Source: CANJIV01 sp046330225 (GTDB lineage: Bacteria > Actinomycetota > Thermoleophilia > Solirubrobacterales > Solirubrobacteraceae). Taken from it: a stretch of 64,000 nucleotides of DNA. Where the stretch lies: contig JAXLTD010000002.1 in the NCBI GenBank assembly GCA_046330225.1, positions 310,001-374,000 of the forward strand. The letters are read 5' to 3'. Both the position numbers and the translations under genes were made by a program. Shown here in pieces: positions 44,315 to 51,891 of the stretch. Under the pieces are notes generated by a model that had not been told where the DNA came from, searched no databases, and saw nothing but the letters and a program-made list of their open reading frames with translations. Positions within the stretch are counted from its first letter, which is position 1, and each line of letters opens with the position of its first letter.

Positions 44315-44920
44315 ATGCCGAACAGCGTGCGAAGCCACACCACCGCAGCGGTCGTCGCCGGCCTCGCGCTCGCGCTGGCCGGGCCGGCCGGCGCCGCCAC
44401 GGGCGGAGCCGCTCCGGCTGCGCTGGCCCCGCAGGGCGGCACCGGCGGCATGGCCGTCGGCGCGCCGGCGCCGCAGTCCACCCGGGACAGGCCAGTCGTG
44501 CCCGGAACGCGGGCGCGGCTGATCCGCGGCATCGCCTTCGCCCCGGAGGCGGCGCCGCTCGCCGTCAAGCGGGCGATCTGGGCTGGGAACAAGCTCCAGA
44601 ACAAGCCCTACATCTATGGCGGAGGCCACGCGAGCTTCGCGCTCGACCGCGGATACGACTGCTCGGGCACGGTGTCGTTCGTCATCCACGCCGCCGGTCT
44701 GCTCCCGTACTCGTATCCCGTCGACGCGACCGGCTTCTTCCGCTGGGGCCGCCCCGGGCGCGGCGAGTGGATCACGACCTATGCCAACGGCAGCCACGCG
44801 TACGTCGTGCTGGCCGGCCTGCGGCTCGACACGTCCGGCAACGGCGGCCACGGCCCGCGCTGGAATCCCGAGCCGCGCGACGCGGCGAGCTTCATCGCGC
44901 GGCATCCGGCCGGGTACTGA
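44315..44920 (+). CDS. secreted NlpC/P60-like cysteine peptidase (cell-wall hydrolase)
   Basis: 201 residues. A signal peptide (VRSHTTAAVVAGLALALAGP) is cleaved near residue 27. A Pro/Ala linker leads to a catalytic domain with YIYGGGHASFALDRGYDCSG, where Cys116 is the nucleophile, and His161 in GSHAYVVLAG. These are the NlpC/P60 positions of D,L-endopeptidases that cut peptidoglycan stem peptides. The gene is directly downstream of a c-di-AMP riboswitch, so its expression should respond to that messenger. The ATG at 44315 follows GGAGG and AGGGAG. Confidence 0.87.
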   Translation: MPNSVRSHTTAAVVAGLALALAGPAGAATGGAAPAALAPQGGTGGMAVGAPAPQSTRDRPVVPGTRARLIRGIAFAPEAAPLAVKRAIWAGNKLQNKPYIYGGGHASFALDRGYDCSGTVSFVIHAAGLLPYSYPVDATGFFRWGRPGRGEWITTYANGSHAYVVLAGLRLDTSGNGGHGPRWNPEPRDAASFIARHPAGY

Positions 44921-45005
44921 GCGACGCGCTGGCGCACGCGGTCCGCGGCCGCGCGTCGGCTAGGCTTGGCGTCCGTTGCCGAATTGACCTCGAAGGAGGG
45001 ACCAG

Positions 45006-45830
45006 ATGGCGGGCCTCGCCGGGCGCATGTCCACCGTCGTGAAGGCGAAGATCTCGAAGATGCTCGACAAGGCCGAGGATCCCTCGGAGACCCTCGAGTA
45101 CAGCTATCAGAAGCAGATCGAGCTGCTGCAGAACGTCAAGAAGGGGATCGCCGACGTCGTCACGTCGAAGAAGCGCCTCCAGCTCCAGTCCCAGAAGCTC
45201 GAGCAGCAGGTCGTCAAGCTCGATACGCAGGCGCGCCAGGCGCTCGGGGCCGGCAACGAGGAGCTCGCGCGCATGGCGCTGGAGCGCAAGCAGCTCGCGC
45301 AGACCGAGCTGCAGGGCCTCGACCAGCAGGTCGCGGAGCTCGAGCGCCAGCAGGAGTCGCTCACCGAGAACGAGAAGAAGCTGCGCGCCAAGATCGAGGC
45401 GTTCCGGACCAAGAAGGAAGTCGTCAAGGCCCAGTACTCGGCCGCCGAGGCCCAAGTGAAGATCTCGGAGGCCGCGACGGGCGTCGGCGAGGAGATGGCC
45501 GACGTCGGGCTTGCGATGCAGCGGGCGATGGACAAGACCGAGGGGATGCGGGCGCGGGCGGCAGCCGTCGAAGAGCTCGAGAAGGCCGGGACGTTTGAGG
45601 ACCTCACGCAGCTCGGCGAGCCCAACGACGACATCGACCGCCAGCTCGCGCAGCTGACGTCGAGCACCGCCGTCGACGACGAGCTGGCGAAGATGAAGGC
45701 CTCCCTCGGCGCGGGCGCCGCGCCCGGGGGCGAGCTCGGGGCCGGCAGCGAGGGCGCGGCCTCCGACGCGGGCGGTGCGACCGGCGCGGCACCCGCCGAC
45801 GACGCACCGAAGCCGGAGGGCCAGGCATGA
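45006..45830 (+). CDS. pspA: PspA/IM30 family membrane-stress protein
   Basis: 274 residues. A long coiled coil (about 20-215) follows the family opening MAGLAGRMSTVVKAKISKML, with SYQKQIELLQNVKKGIADVV early in it. The protein coats inner membranes and forms ESCRT-III-like assemblies under envelope stress. A low-complexity Gly/Ala/acidic tail of about 50 residues is extra to the usual fold. GAAGGAGGGACC provides a strong ribosome site, and TAGGCT at 44961 is a plausible -10. It forms an operon with pspAA (ATGA overlap) and follows the NlpC/P60 gene. Confidence 0.93.
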   Translation: MAGLAGRMSTVVKAKISKMLDKAEDPSETLEYSYQKQIELLQNVKKGIADVVTSKKRLQLQSQKLEQQVVKLDTQARQALGAGNEELARMALERKQLAQTELQGLDQQVAELERQQESLTENEKKLRAKIEAFRTKKEVVKAQYSAAEAQVKISEAATGVGEEMADVGLAMQRAMDKTEGMRARAAAVEELEKAGTFEDLTQLGEPNDDIDRQLAQLTSSTAVDDELAKMKASLGAGAAPGGELGAGSEGAASDAGGATGAAPADDAPKPEGQA

Positions 45831-46105
45831 TCGTCCGGATCGCGACCGAGGGTCAGTTCGAGCTGCCGGACGGCGACGCTCAGAAGCTCAACGAGCTCGA
45901 CAACTCCGCGGTGGCCGCGGTCGAAGCGGGCGACGAGGACCGCTTCCACGCGCTGTTCGAGGAGATGCTCGCGATCGTGCGGGAGCACGGCCGGGCGCTC
46001 GGCGACGAGGAGCTGCTCGAGTCCGACGTCATCCTCCCGCCGGCGGACACGACGTTCGCCGAGGCGACCGAGGACTTCACCGGCGAGGGCCTGATCCCGG
46101 GGTAG
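45827..46105 (+). CDS. pspAA: PspA-associated protein PspAA
   Basis: 92 residues, ATG overlapping the pspA stop (ATGA). It begins MIVRIATEGQFELPDGDAQK and continues LNELDNSAVAAVEAGDEDRF, the pattern of the PspAA domain. This small acidic protein is encoded beside pspA in many actinobacteria and archaea and is thought to act with it in membrane-stress response. No pspB, pspC or other Psp partner is in the window. Confidence 0.88.
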   Translation: MIVRIATEGQFELPDGDAQKLNELDNSAVAAVEAGDEDRFHALFEEMLAIVREHGRALGDEELLESDVILPPADTTFAEATEDFTGEGLIPG

Positions 46106-46130
46106 CCGGGTCGCGTCCCGGCGCGGGCGC

Positions 46131-46805
46131 TCACCCGGACGGCCAGCCGCCGCGGTCGAAGGCGATCGCGGCGGGATCGTCGATCTCGACGCGAGCGACG
46201 CGCAGCTCGTGGTCGTCCCAGATCTTCACCGCCGCGAGGACGGTCGTCGCCAGGACGCGCGGCGCGGTCACGGGCCGCACGCTCGGGTGGGCGGCGAGCG
46301 CGGCGCTCCAGCCGACGCGCTGGCCGCGGATGAGCTCGGCCGTCGGCGCCTGAATGGTGCGCTCGCCGACGGGCGTGCCGAGGAAGCCGTGGAACTCGCC
46401 GACGAGCCAGTCGTACGAGGTCGCGGCCACGAGCAGGTAGGCGGCGGTGTCCGCCGCAGACTGGGCCGCGGCCCCGACCGCGCGCAGCGCCGCCCACACC
46501 GCCTCGTCGGGCCGGTCGACCTCCAGCTCGGCGAGCCAGGCCGGCGGGGCGCCCGGGGCCGCCCGTCGGGAGAGGTCGATCGGCGGCGCGGAGCCGCGCC
46601 AGGCCGGCCCGGCCGGGATCTCGCGCTCGGCCAGCTCGTCCGGCGGGACGCCGCCTTGGGCGAGCGCGTCGCGCAGCCGCCCGCTCACGACCTCTTCCGG
46701 CGTCGGCCCGATCGAGCGCAGCGGCGGCTTGGAGCCGCTGATCCAGGTCGCTGCGAGCGACGCGGCCGCCGCGAGGTCGGCGTCGCCTGCGTCGGCGAAG
46801 CTCAG
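46131..46805 (-). CDS. hypothetical protein with probable CTG start
   Basis: 224 residues if it begins at a CTG overlapping the TGA of the SCP2-like gene (CTGA), the same arrangement as the epimerase at 23466. The next usable start is a GTG about 37 codons in. The protein is Ala/Pro-rich, with a helical middle (AYLLVAATSYDWLVGEFHGFLG) and a beta-rich end (VLATTVLAAVKIWDDHELRV). I do not recognise it. Coupling to the SCP2-like gene is the only clue to role. Confidence 0.6.
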   Translation of the reverse strand: MSFADAGDADLAAAASLAATWISGSKPPLRSIGPTPEEVVSGRLRDALAQGGVPPDELAEREIPAGPAWRGSAPPIDLSRRAAPGAPPAWLAELEVDRPDEAVWAALRAVGAAAQSAADTAAYLLVAATSYDWLVGEFHGFLGTPVGERTIQAPTAELIRGQRVGWSAALAAHPSVRPVTAPRVLATTVLAAVKIWDDHELRVARVEIDDPAAIAFDRGGWPSG

Positions 46806-47170
46806 CGGTGGACCTTCCTCGTGCGCGAGCGCTCCTCCTGCTTCTCGATCACCTGCGCGATGAGCCGGAGGATCTGCTCGTTGCCTTCCGCCTTCGCCTC
46901 GCCGGTGGCGAAGGCGCGGCGCCAGGCCTTGACGTTGCCCTTGGTCGCGAGCTCGTTGAACGCCGCCCGCGGCATGTACAGCCGCACGCGCGCGTCGGCA
47001 GCGATGTCCTTCGTCACCTTCGGGCCCGGCAGCTCGAGGCGGAACATCTGGACGTCGCGGCCGCCGCGGAACTCCAGGCCCACGACGAGCTTGAGGTTTG
47101 CCAGCGCGGGAACCTCGGCCACCGTGCGGTCGACCGCGGTCTCGATGAGGGCCTTCGCGTCGGACGCCAC
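46802..47170 (-). CDS. SCP2 sterol-binding-like protein
   Basis: 122 residues from a GTG with TAGTCT 6 nt upstream. The segment from VTKDIAADARVRLYMPRAAFNEL to GNVKAWRRAFATGEAKAEG fits the SCP2/sterol-transfer family, in which the last turn gives the ligand tunnel. It resembles the SCP2 part of the hydrolase at 15271. Likely a soluble carrier of a hydrophobic ligand. Its stop overlaps the CTG of the next gene. Confidence 0.65.
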   Translation of the reverse strand: MASDAKALIETAVDRTVAEVPALANLKLVVGLEFRGGRDVQMFRLELPGPKVTKDIAADARVRLYMPRAAFNELATKGNVKAWRRAFATGEAKAEGNEQILRLIAQVIEKQEERSRTRKVHR

Positions 47171-47176
47171 GCTCCG

Positions 47177-47182
47177 AGACTA
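47177..47182 (-). promoter_or_regulatory. -10 element of SCP2-like gene (leaderless type)
   Basis: TAGTCT on the minus strand, 6 nt before the GTG at 47170. Confidence 0.45.
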
Positions 47183-47219
47183 CCTGAGGCCCGGCGCGCC
47201 GCCGCCGGGCGGGATTGCC

Positions 47220-47225
47220 TACCCT
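47220..47225 (+). promoter_or_regulatory. -10 element of FAD oxidoreductase gene (leaderless type)
   Basis: TACCCT with 7 nt to the ATG at 47233. It supports that ATG over an in-frame start at 47215, which would precede the element. Confidence 0.45.
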
Positions 47226-47232
47226 GCCGTCG

Positions 47233-48633
47233 ATGACCGCGCACACCGCCGAAGGCTGGTGGCTGGAGGAGGCCGGAGGCGCCGGCGCTGCGGCGTCACC
47301 GCCGCTCGCAGGCGACGTGCATGCCGACGTCCTCGTGATCGGCGGCGGCTACCTCGGCATGTGGACGGCGTGGAACGTCCTGGAGCACGAGCCCCAGGCC
47401 CGCGTCGTCGTGCTCGAGGCCGGGCGCTGCGGCCACGGCCCCAGCGGGCGCAACGGCGGGATGGCGAACTCGTTCAGCGACCGCATGGCCGAGGTCCGGG
47501 AGGCGTTCGGCGACGGACCGGCGAAGGCGCTCCTCGAGGCGTCGCAGGACGCCGTCCGCGGGCTGGGCCGGTGGTGCGAGGCGCAAGGCGTCGATGCCTG
47601 GTACCTGGCCCGCCCGCACCTCGACGTGTCGACGTCGCCGTCCCAGGACGGCGGGTGGGAGGACACCGCGGGCGCGCTCGCCGCCTTGGGCCAGCCGGAC
47701 GAGCTGCGCCCGGTCGCGCCCGGCGAGGTGGCCGCGATCTGCGACTCGCCGGCCTTCCGCGAGGGCGCGATCGTCGCGACGGCGGCGACGGTGCAGCCCG
47801 GGCGGCTGGCGCTGGGCCTGCGGGACCGGCTCGCCAGCCGGGGGGCAGCGCTCCACGAGCGCTCCCGGGTGCGGAGCCTGCGGGCGGGCGCTGGCGGCGC
47901 GGTCGCCGAAACCGACGGCGGCCGGGTGGTCGCCCGCCAGGCGGTGCTGGCGATCGGCGGCGCCGCGCTGGGGGTGCGCCCCCTGCACGGGCGCATGAGC
48001 GTGGCCTCGAGCCACATCGCCCTGACCGAGCCCGTGCCCGACGTGCTCGAAGCGTGCGGATGGACGGGCGGCGAGGGGATCACCGACCGGCGCACGCTGC
48101 TGCACTACTTCCGCACGACGCGGGACGGGCGGATCGCCCTCGGCTGGGGCGGCGGGCGCATGGGCTTCGGCGCCCGCACGACCGGCGTGCTCGAGGTCGA
48201 CCCGGACGCGATCGCCCACGCGAAGGCCACGCTCGTGCGCTTCTTCCCGGCGCTGCAGGGGCGCGCGATCACCCACGCGTGGGGCGGGCCGATCGACGTC
48301 GGGCCCGAGCACCTGCCGATGTACGGCACCCTCGATCCCGGCGTCCACTACGGGTTCGGCTTCACGGGCAATGGCGTCGCCCCGTCCTACCTGGGCGGCC
48401 AGATCCTCGCGGCGATCGCGCTGGACCGGCGCGATGCGGTGACGCGGCTGCCGCTCGTGGAGCCCCACCCCAAGCGGTTCCCGCCCGAGCCGTTCCGCTG
48501 GCTGGGCGGGAGCGCGATTCGCACGGGGTTCGTGCGCCGCGACCGCCTCGAGGAGGAGGGCGCCGACGTGGACCCGGTCACGGCGTTCGTGACCAGCCTG
48601 CCCAAGCGGCTGGGGATGAATCTGCCGCGGTGA
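47233..48633 (+). CDS. FAD-dependent amine/amino-acid oxidoreductase (DAO family, PuuB-like)
   Basis: 466 residues. The dinucleotide-binding motif is DVLVIGGGYLGMWTAW at about residue 32, followed by VVVLEAGRCGHGPSGRNGGM, which is the covalent-FAD-type turn of the gamma-glutamylputrescine oxidase group. The FAD closing motif is GVHYGFGFTGNGVAPSYLGG near residue 385. It oxidises a primary or secondary amine; gamma-glutamyl-polyamines are a guess supported by the Puu-like cluster at 58.5-64 kb, although the gene is 10 kb away. It is divergent from the SCP2-like gene. Confidence 0.85.
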   Translation: MTAHTAEGWWLEEAGGAGAAASPPLAGDVHADVLVIGGGYLGMWTAWNVLEHEPQARVVVLEAGRCGHGPSGRNGGMANSFSDRMAEVREAFGDGPAKALLEASQDAVRGLGRWCEAQGVDAWYLARPHLDVSTSPSQDGGWEDTAGALAALGQPDELRPVAPGEVAAICDSPAFREGAIVATAATVQPGRLALGLRDRLASRGAALHERSRVRSLRAGAGGAVAETDGGRVVARQAVLAIGGAALGVRPLHGRMSVASSHIALTEPVPDVLEACGWTGGEGITDRRTLLHYFRTTRDGRIALGWGGGRMGFGARTTGVLEVDPDAIAHAKATLVRFFPALQGRAITHAWGGPIDVGPEHLPMYGTLDPGVHYGFGFTGNGVAPSYLGGQILAAIALDRRDAVTRLPLVEPHPKRFPPEPFRWLGGSAIRTGFVRRDRLEEEGADVDPVTAFVTSLPKRLGMNLPR

Positions 48634-48647
48634 GGGGCGGCGGCCCC
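48634..48647. terminator. short bidirectional hairpin between convergent genes
   Basis: GGGGC (48634-48638) pairs with GCCCC (48643-48647) around GGCG between the FAD oxidoreductase and SDR gene ends. A weak element. Confidence 0.35.
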
Positions 48648-49357
48648 TACCAGGGGATCGGCTCCCGGTCGCGGAAGAACCCGCCGGTCGGGCCGTCGTC
48701 GGGGAGGGTGGCGAGCCAGACCGGCGTGTCGGCGCCCTCGGGGACCTCCCGGGAGGCGCCGGATCCGCCCATGTCGGTCCTGACCCAGCCCGGGCACGCC
48801 GCGTTGACGAGCACGCCGTCGCCGCGGAGTTCGTTCGCGAGGATCCGCGTCATGACGTTGAGGCCCGCCTTCGAGACCCGGTAGGCCGGCGACCCCGATC
48901 CCATCTCGGCGAGCTGGCCCATGCCGCTCGAGAGGCTGACGATCCGCCCGTGGCCGGACGCGCGCAGGAGCGGCACGAGCGCGGCGGTGAGCCGCCAGGC
49001 GCCGAGCAGGTTGACGTCGAGCGTGCGCTGCATCGCCGCGAAGTCGGGGTCGGCGCCCGGCACGCCGGCGTCGATGGCGACGCCGGCGTTGTTCACGAGG
49101 CTGTCGAGCGCGCCGGGGTCGGCGGCGAGCGACTCCGCGAACGCGGCGATGCTCGCCGGGTCAGCCACGTCGAGCGGGCGGACCTCGACGTGAGCCGCCG
49201 CGCTCACGAGGCCGGTCCGGGCGGCCTCGCCGGCGGCGACGTCCCGGGCGCCCATGATGACGCGGTGTCCCTGCGCCGCGAGCTGCCGGACGATCTCCAG
49301 GCCCAGGCCGCGGTTCCCGCCGCTGACGGCGGCGATCCGCGCGCTGGGCGCGCTCAT
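48647..49357 (-). CDS. short-chain dehydrogenase/reductase
   Basis: 236 residues of the classical SDR type: cofactor motif SGGNRGLGLE at about 12-21, LVNNAGVAID near residue 87, catalytic Ser in VSLSSGMG and YRVSKAG (Tyr and Lys) near 155. The family resembles carbonyl reductase-type SDRs. Its ATG overlaps the stop codon of the F420 reductase-like gene (ATGA), so the two form an operon. Substrate is unknown. Confidence 0.9.
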   Translation of the reverse strand: MSAPSARIAAVSGGNRGLGLEIVRQLAAQGHRVIMGARDVAAGEAARTGLVSAAAHVEVRPLDVADPASIAAFAESLAADPGALDSLVNNAGVAIDAGVPGADPDFAAMQRTLDVNLLGAWRLTAALVPLLRASGHGRIVSLSSGMGQLAEMGSGSPAYRVSKAGLNVMTRILANELRGDGVLVNAACPGWVRTDMGGSGASREVPEGADTPVWLATLPDDGPTGGFFRDREPIPW

Positions 49358-50022
49358 CGGGCGAGGACCTTGAAGGCGTGGTCCCAGGAGCCGCGCTGCA
49401 GGCCGATGGCGACCCACAGGACGCACAGCGACTCGAGCTCGCGCGAGCGCTCGATGCCGCCGACATCGATCGCCGGCCAGCCGAACGCGGCGAGCACGGC
49501 CGTGACCTCTGCCTTGGCGTCGGCGTCGTTGCCCGCGATGAGCATGTCCGGCGGGCCCCCGGGCAGGTCCGGATCGACCATGAGCGTGTTCCCGACGGTG
49601 TTGAACGCCTTCACCACTCGCGCGCCGGGCAGCCGCTGCTGCAGGTGCTCCCCGGCGGATTCGGTGTGGCCGACTTCGAGCCCGGGCGGCATCGTGTCCC
49701 CGAAGACGAGCGGGTTCGTGGCGTCGACGACGATCTTGCCGTTGAAGGCGCCGGGCCCGGCGGCGTCGATGACGCCGTGGAGCGCGTCGCTGGCGCCGCG
49801 CACGGCGAGGAACACCATGTCGCCGGCGGACGCGGCCTCGGCGAAGGAGCCCAGCCGCACGCCCGCTTCCTGCGCCCAGGCCGCGAGCTCCGGGTCGCCG
49901 GCCCGGCTCGTCCCGAGGGTGGCGGGGATGCCCTTGGCGGCCAGGCCGGCGGCGAGGGTCTTGCCGACCTGGCCGCTGCCGAGCACGCCGGCGGCGGGGG
50001 GAAGGGATGCAGCGGGCGTCAT
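49354..50022 (-). CDS. NADP oxidoreductase, F420:NADPH reductase-like
   Basis: 222 residues. The Rossmann motif is GVLGSGQVGKTLAAGL near residue 12, followed by GTSRAGDPELAAW, which in this family reads the NADP phosphate, and KIVVDATNPL and VVKAFNTVG in the expected order. Close relatives either transfer hydride between F420 and NADP or are uncharacterised reductases; I cannot separate these. GGAGG before the ATG at 50022 decides the start. It is followed directly by the SDR gene. Confidence 0.82.
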   Translation of the reverse strand: MTPAASLPPAAGVLGSGQVGKTLAAGLAAKGIPATLGTSRAGDPELAAWAQEAGVRLGSFAEAASAGDMVFLAVRGASDALHGVIDAAGPGAFNGKIVVDATNPLVFGDTMPPGLEVGHTESAGEHLQQRLPGARVVKAFNTVGNTLMVDPDLPGGPPDMLIAGNDADAKAEVTAVLAAFGWPAIDVGGIERSRELESLCVLWVAIGLQRGSWDHAFKVLAR

Positions 50023-50164
50023 GGCGGGCCTCCTGGTCGGCGTCGGGGCGTGCTCCCCCACGGTAGTGGCAGCCGTGCGGGCGCCGACGGCACGTCGCAC
50101 CTCGCGACGTCCTGACGCGGCGCGACCGGCGCGGGACCCCCGCGTTCCGTCCGCGCCCGCGCCG

Positions 50165-51373
50165 CTAGATCTTGTGGCGCTGCAAGAGCTTCTTGCCGAT
50201 GACCATGCGCTGGATCTCGCTCGTGCCCTCGCCGATGAGCAGCAGCGGGGCGTCGCGGTACAGGCGCTCGATCTCGTACTCCTTCGAGTAGCCGTAGCCG
50301 CCGTGGATCCGGAAGGACTCCTCGACGCAGAAGCGGCCGGCCTCCGAGGCGAAGAGCTTCGCCATGCCGGCCTCGAGGTCCGAGCGCTCGCCGGCGTCCT
50401 TCAGGCGGGCGGCGCGCAGGGTCATGAGGCGGGCGGCATCGACCTGGGTGGCCATGTCGGCGAGCTTGAACTGGATCGCCTGGTGCTGGGCGATCGGCTT
50501 GCCGAAGGTCTTGCGCTCCTGGGAGTAGCGCAGGGCGAGCTCCAAGGCGCGCTGGGCGATGCCCACGCCGCGGGCGGCGACGTTGACGCGGCCGACCTCG
50601 AGCGCGTCCATCATCTGGACGAAGCCCTGGCCGAGGCCGGCCTCGCCGGCGAGGATGTTCTCGGCGGGACAGCGGTAGCCGTCGAAGACCAGCTCGGTGG
50701 ACTCGACGCCCTTGTAGCCCATCTTCTTGATCTTGGGCGGAACGGTGAAGCCGGCCCACTCGCCCGTGTTCTCGTGGACGCCCGGCTCCTTCTCCGCGAT
50801 GAAGCAGGTCATGCCCTTGTAGGCGGGCTCCGCGGCAGTGTCGGTCTTGACCAGCACGAAGCAGATCCCCGACATCAGGCCGTTCGTGACCCACATCTTC
50901 TGCCCGTTGATCTCCCACGCGCCGTCGTCGAGCTGCTTCGCGGTCGACTTGATTCCCTGGACGTCCGACCCGGCCTCGGGCTCGGACAGGGAGAACGAGG
51001 CCCGCAGGTCGCCGGTCGCCATGCGCGGCAGGAACCGCTCCTTCTGCTCGTCGGTGCCGAACTTCATGAGCAGGTAGGAGCCGATGAAGTGGGTGTTCAC
51101 GATCCCCGAGATGGAGATCCAGCCGCGCGAGAGCTCCTCGACGATCATCGAGTAGGTGGTGAGGTCCAGGCCCATCCCGCCGTACTCCTCGGGGATGGTC
51201 ACGCCGAAGAGGCCGAGCTCGCGCATCTGCGCCACGATCGGCTCGGGGAACTCGTCCTCGTGGTCGTAGTGCTCGGCGTTGGGGATGATCTGTTCGTCGA
51301 CGAATTGGCGCACCATGTCGGTGATCGCCTTCTGCTCGTCGGTCTTGTCGTTCAAGGCGGGGGCGACGGCCAT
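50165..51373 (-). CDS. acyl-CoA dehydrogenase
   Basis: 402 residues with the full three-part ACAD fold. It has SFSLSEPEAGSDVQGI and WVTNGLMSG (FAD-binding beta domain). The C-terminal helices contain RVNVAARGVGIAQRALELAL, IHGGYGYSKEYEIERLYRDA with the catalytic Glu region, and GEGTSEIQRMVIGK. It oxidises an acyl-CoA to the enoyl-CoA with transfer to ETF. GGAGG precedes the ATG. TATCCT at 51420-51425 (minus strand) is a plausible -10 for a 40-nt leader. It stands alone. Confidence 0.93.
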   Translation of the reverse strand: MAVAPALNDKTDEQKAITDMVRQFVDEQIIPNAEHYDHEDEFPEPIVAQMRELGLFGVTIPEEYGGMGLDLTTYSMIVEELSRGWISISGIVNTHFIGSYLLMKFGTDEQKERFLPRMATGDLRASFSLSEPEAGSDVQGIKSTAKQLDDGAWEINGQKMWVTNGLMSGICFVLVKTDTAAEPAYKGMTCFIAEKEPGVHENTGEWAGFTVPPKIKKMGYKGVESTELVFDGYRCPAENILAGEAGLGQGFVQMMDALEVGRVNVAARGVGIAQRALELALRYSQERKTFGKPIAQHQAIQFKLADMATQVDAARLMTLRAARLKDAGERSDLEAGMAKLFASEAGRFCVEESFRIHGGYGYSKEYEIERLYRDAPLLLIGEGTSEIQRMVIGKKLLQRHKI

Positions 51374-51465
51374 GAGAGGCGCCTCCAAGTTCGAGGTCGC
51401 GGGGGAGAGGGGTCGTTCGAGGATACCGCTGGCACCGCGGTCGACGGCGCCCGGGGCGCCGGCGC

Positions 51466-51837
51466 TCACAGCGTGAGGCCGATCCAGACGATCGCCAGCG
51501 ACAGGAGGAAGATCGCCGCCTCCAGGGCGTGCCAGGTCGGCTTGCGCATGTGCCACACCACCAGGACGGCGGTCGCGGCCACGAGCCCGAGCTTCAGATG
51601 CAGCTTCGGCTCGGACCACAGGTGGAAGTGCGACGCCATCGCAGCGCCCGTGGCGAGCAGCACGGCGATGGCGATCAGCGTGCCCCAGCCGAAGCGCCGG
51701 GCCATCGCCTTCAGGCGCTCCCGGCTGGGGTCGGCCCGCTCGACCGGGACGACCACGGCGGCGAGGAACAGCTGGCCGCCCACGAAGAAGGCCATGGCGA
51801 TGACGTGCAGCCAGACGACGGCGTCCCAGACGGCCAT
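51466..51837 (-). CDS. small four-helix membrane protein, CopD-like
   Basis: 123 residues with four predicted transmembrane helices. The opening WLHVIAMAFFVGGQLFLAAVVVP and RFGWGTLIAIAVLLATGAAM resemble the copper-resistance D (CopD)/DUF2269-type integral domain, in which His residues of the first helix and loops bind metal or heme. His11 and the HFHLW and KLHLKL His residues fit that. Function in copper handling is a family-based guess. TACGAT lies 9 nt before the ATG; the gene is divergent from the acyl-CoA synthetase gene. Confidence 0.65.
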   Translation of the reverse strand: MAVWDAVVWLHVIAMAFFVGGQLFLAAVVVPVERADPSRERLKAMARRFGWGTLIAIAVLLATGAAMASHFHLWSEPKLHLKLGLVAATAVLVVWHMRKPTWHALEAAIFLLSLAIVWIGLTL

Positions 51838-51877
51838 TGGACGCCGATCGTATCGGCGGGCGGCCCGGCGAACCCTC

Positions 51878-51883
51878 TAGCCT
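51878..51883 (+). promoter_or_regulatory. -10 element of acyl-CoA synthetase gene (leaderless type)
   Basis: TAGCCT with 8 nt to the GTG at 51892. Confidence 0.45.
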
Positions 51884-51891
51884 CACCGGCC

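Noticed and set aside
46209..51880. Long plus-strand frames (about 890 and 976 codons) across the FAD oxidoreductase, SDR and acyl-CoA dehydrogenase region
   Set aside because: They overlap well-supported genes in other frames or on the other strand and read as low-complexity Arg/Gly/Ala sequence.
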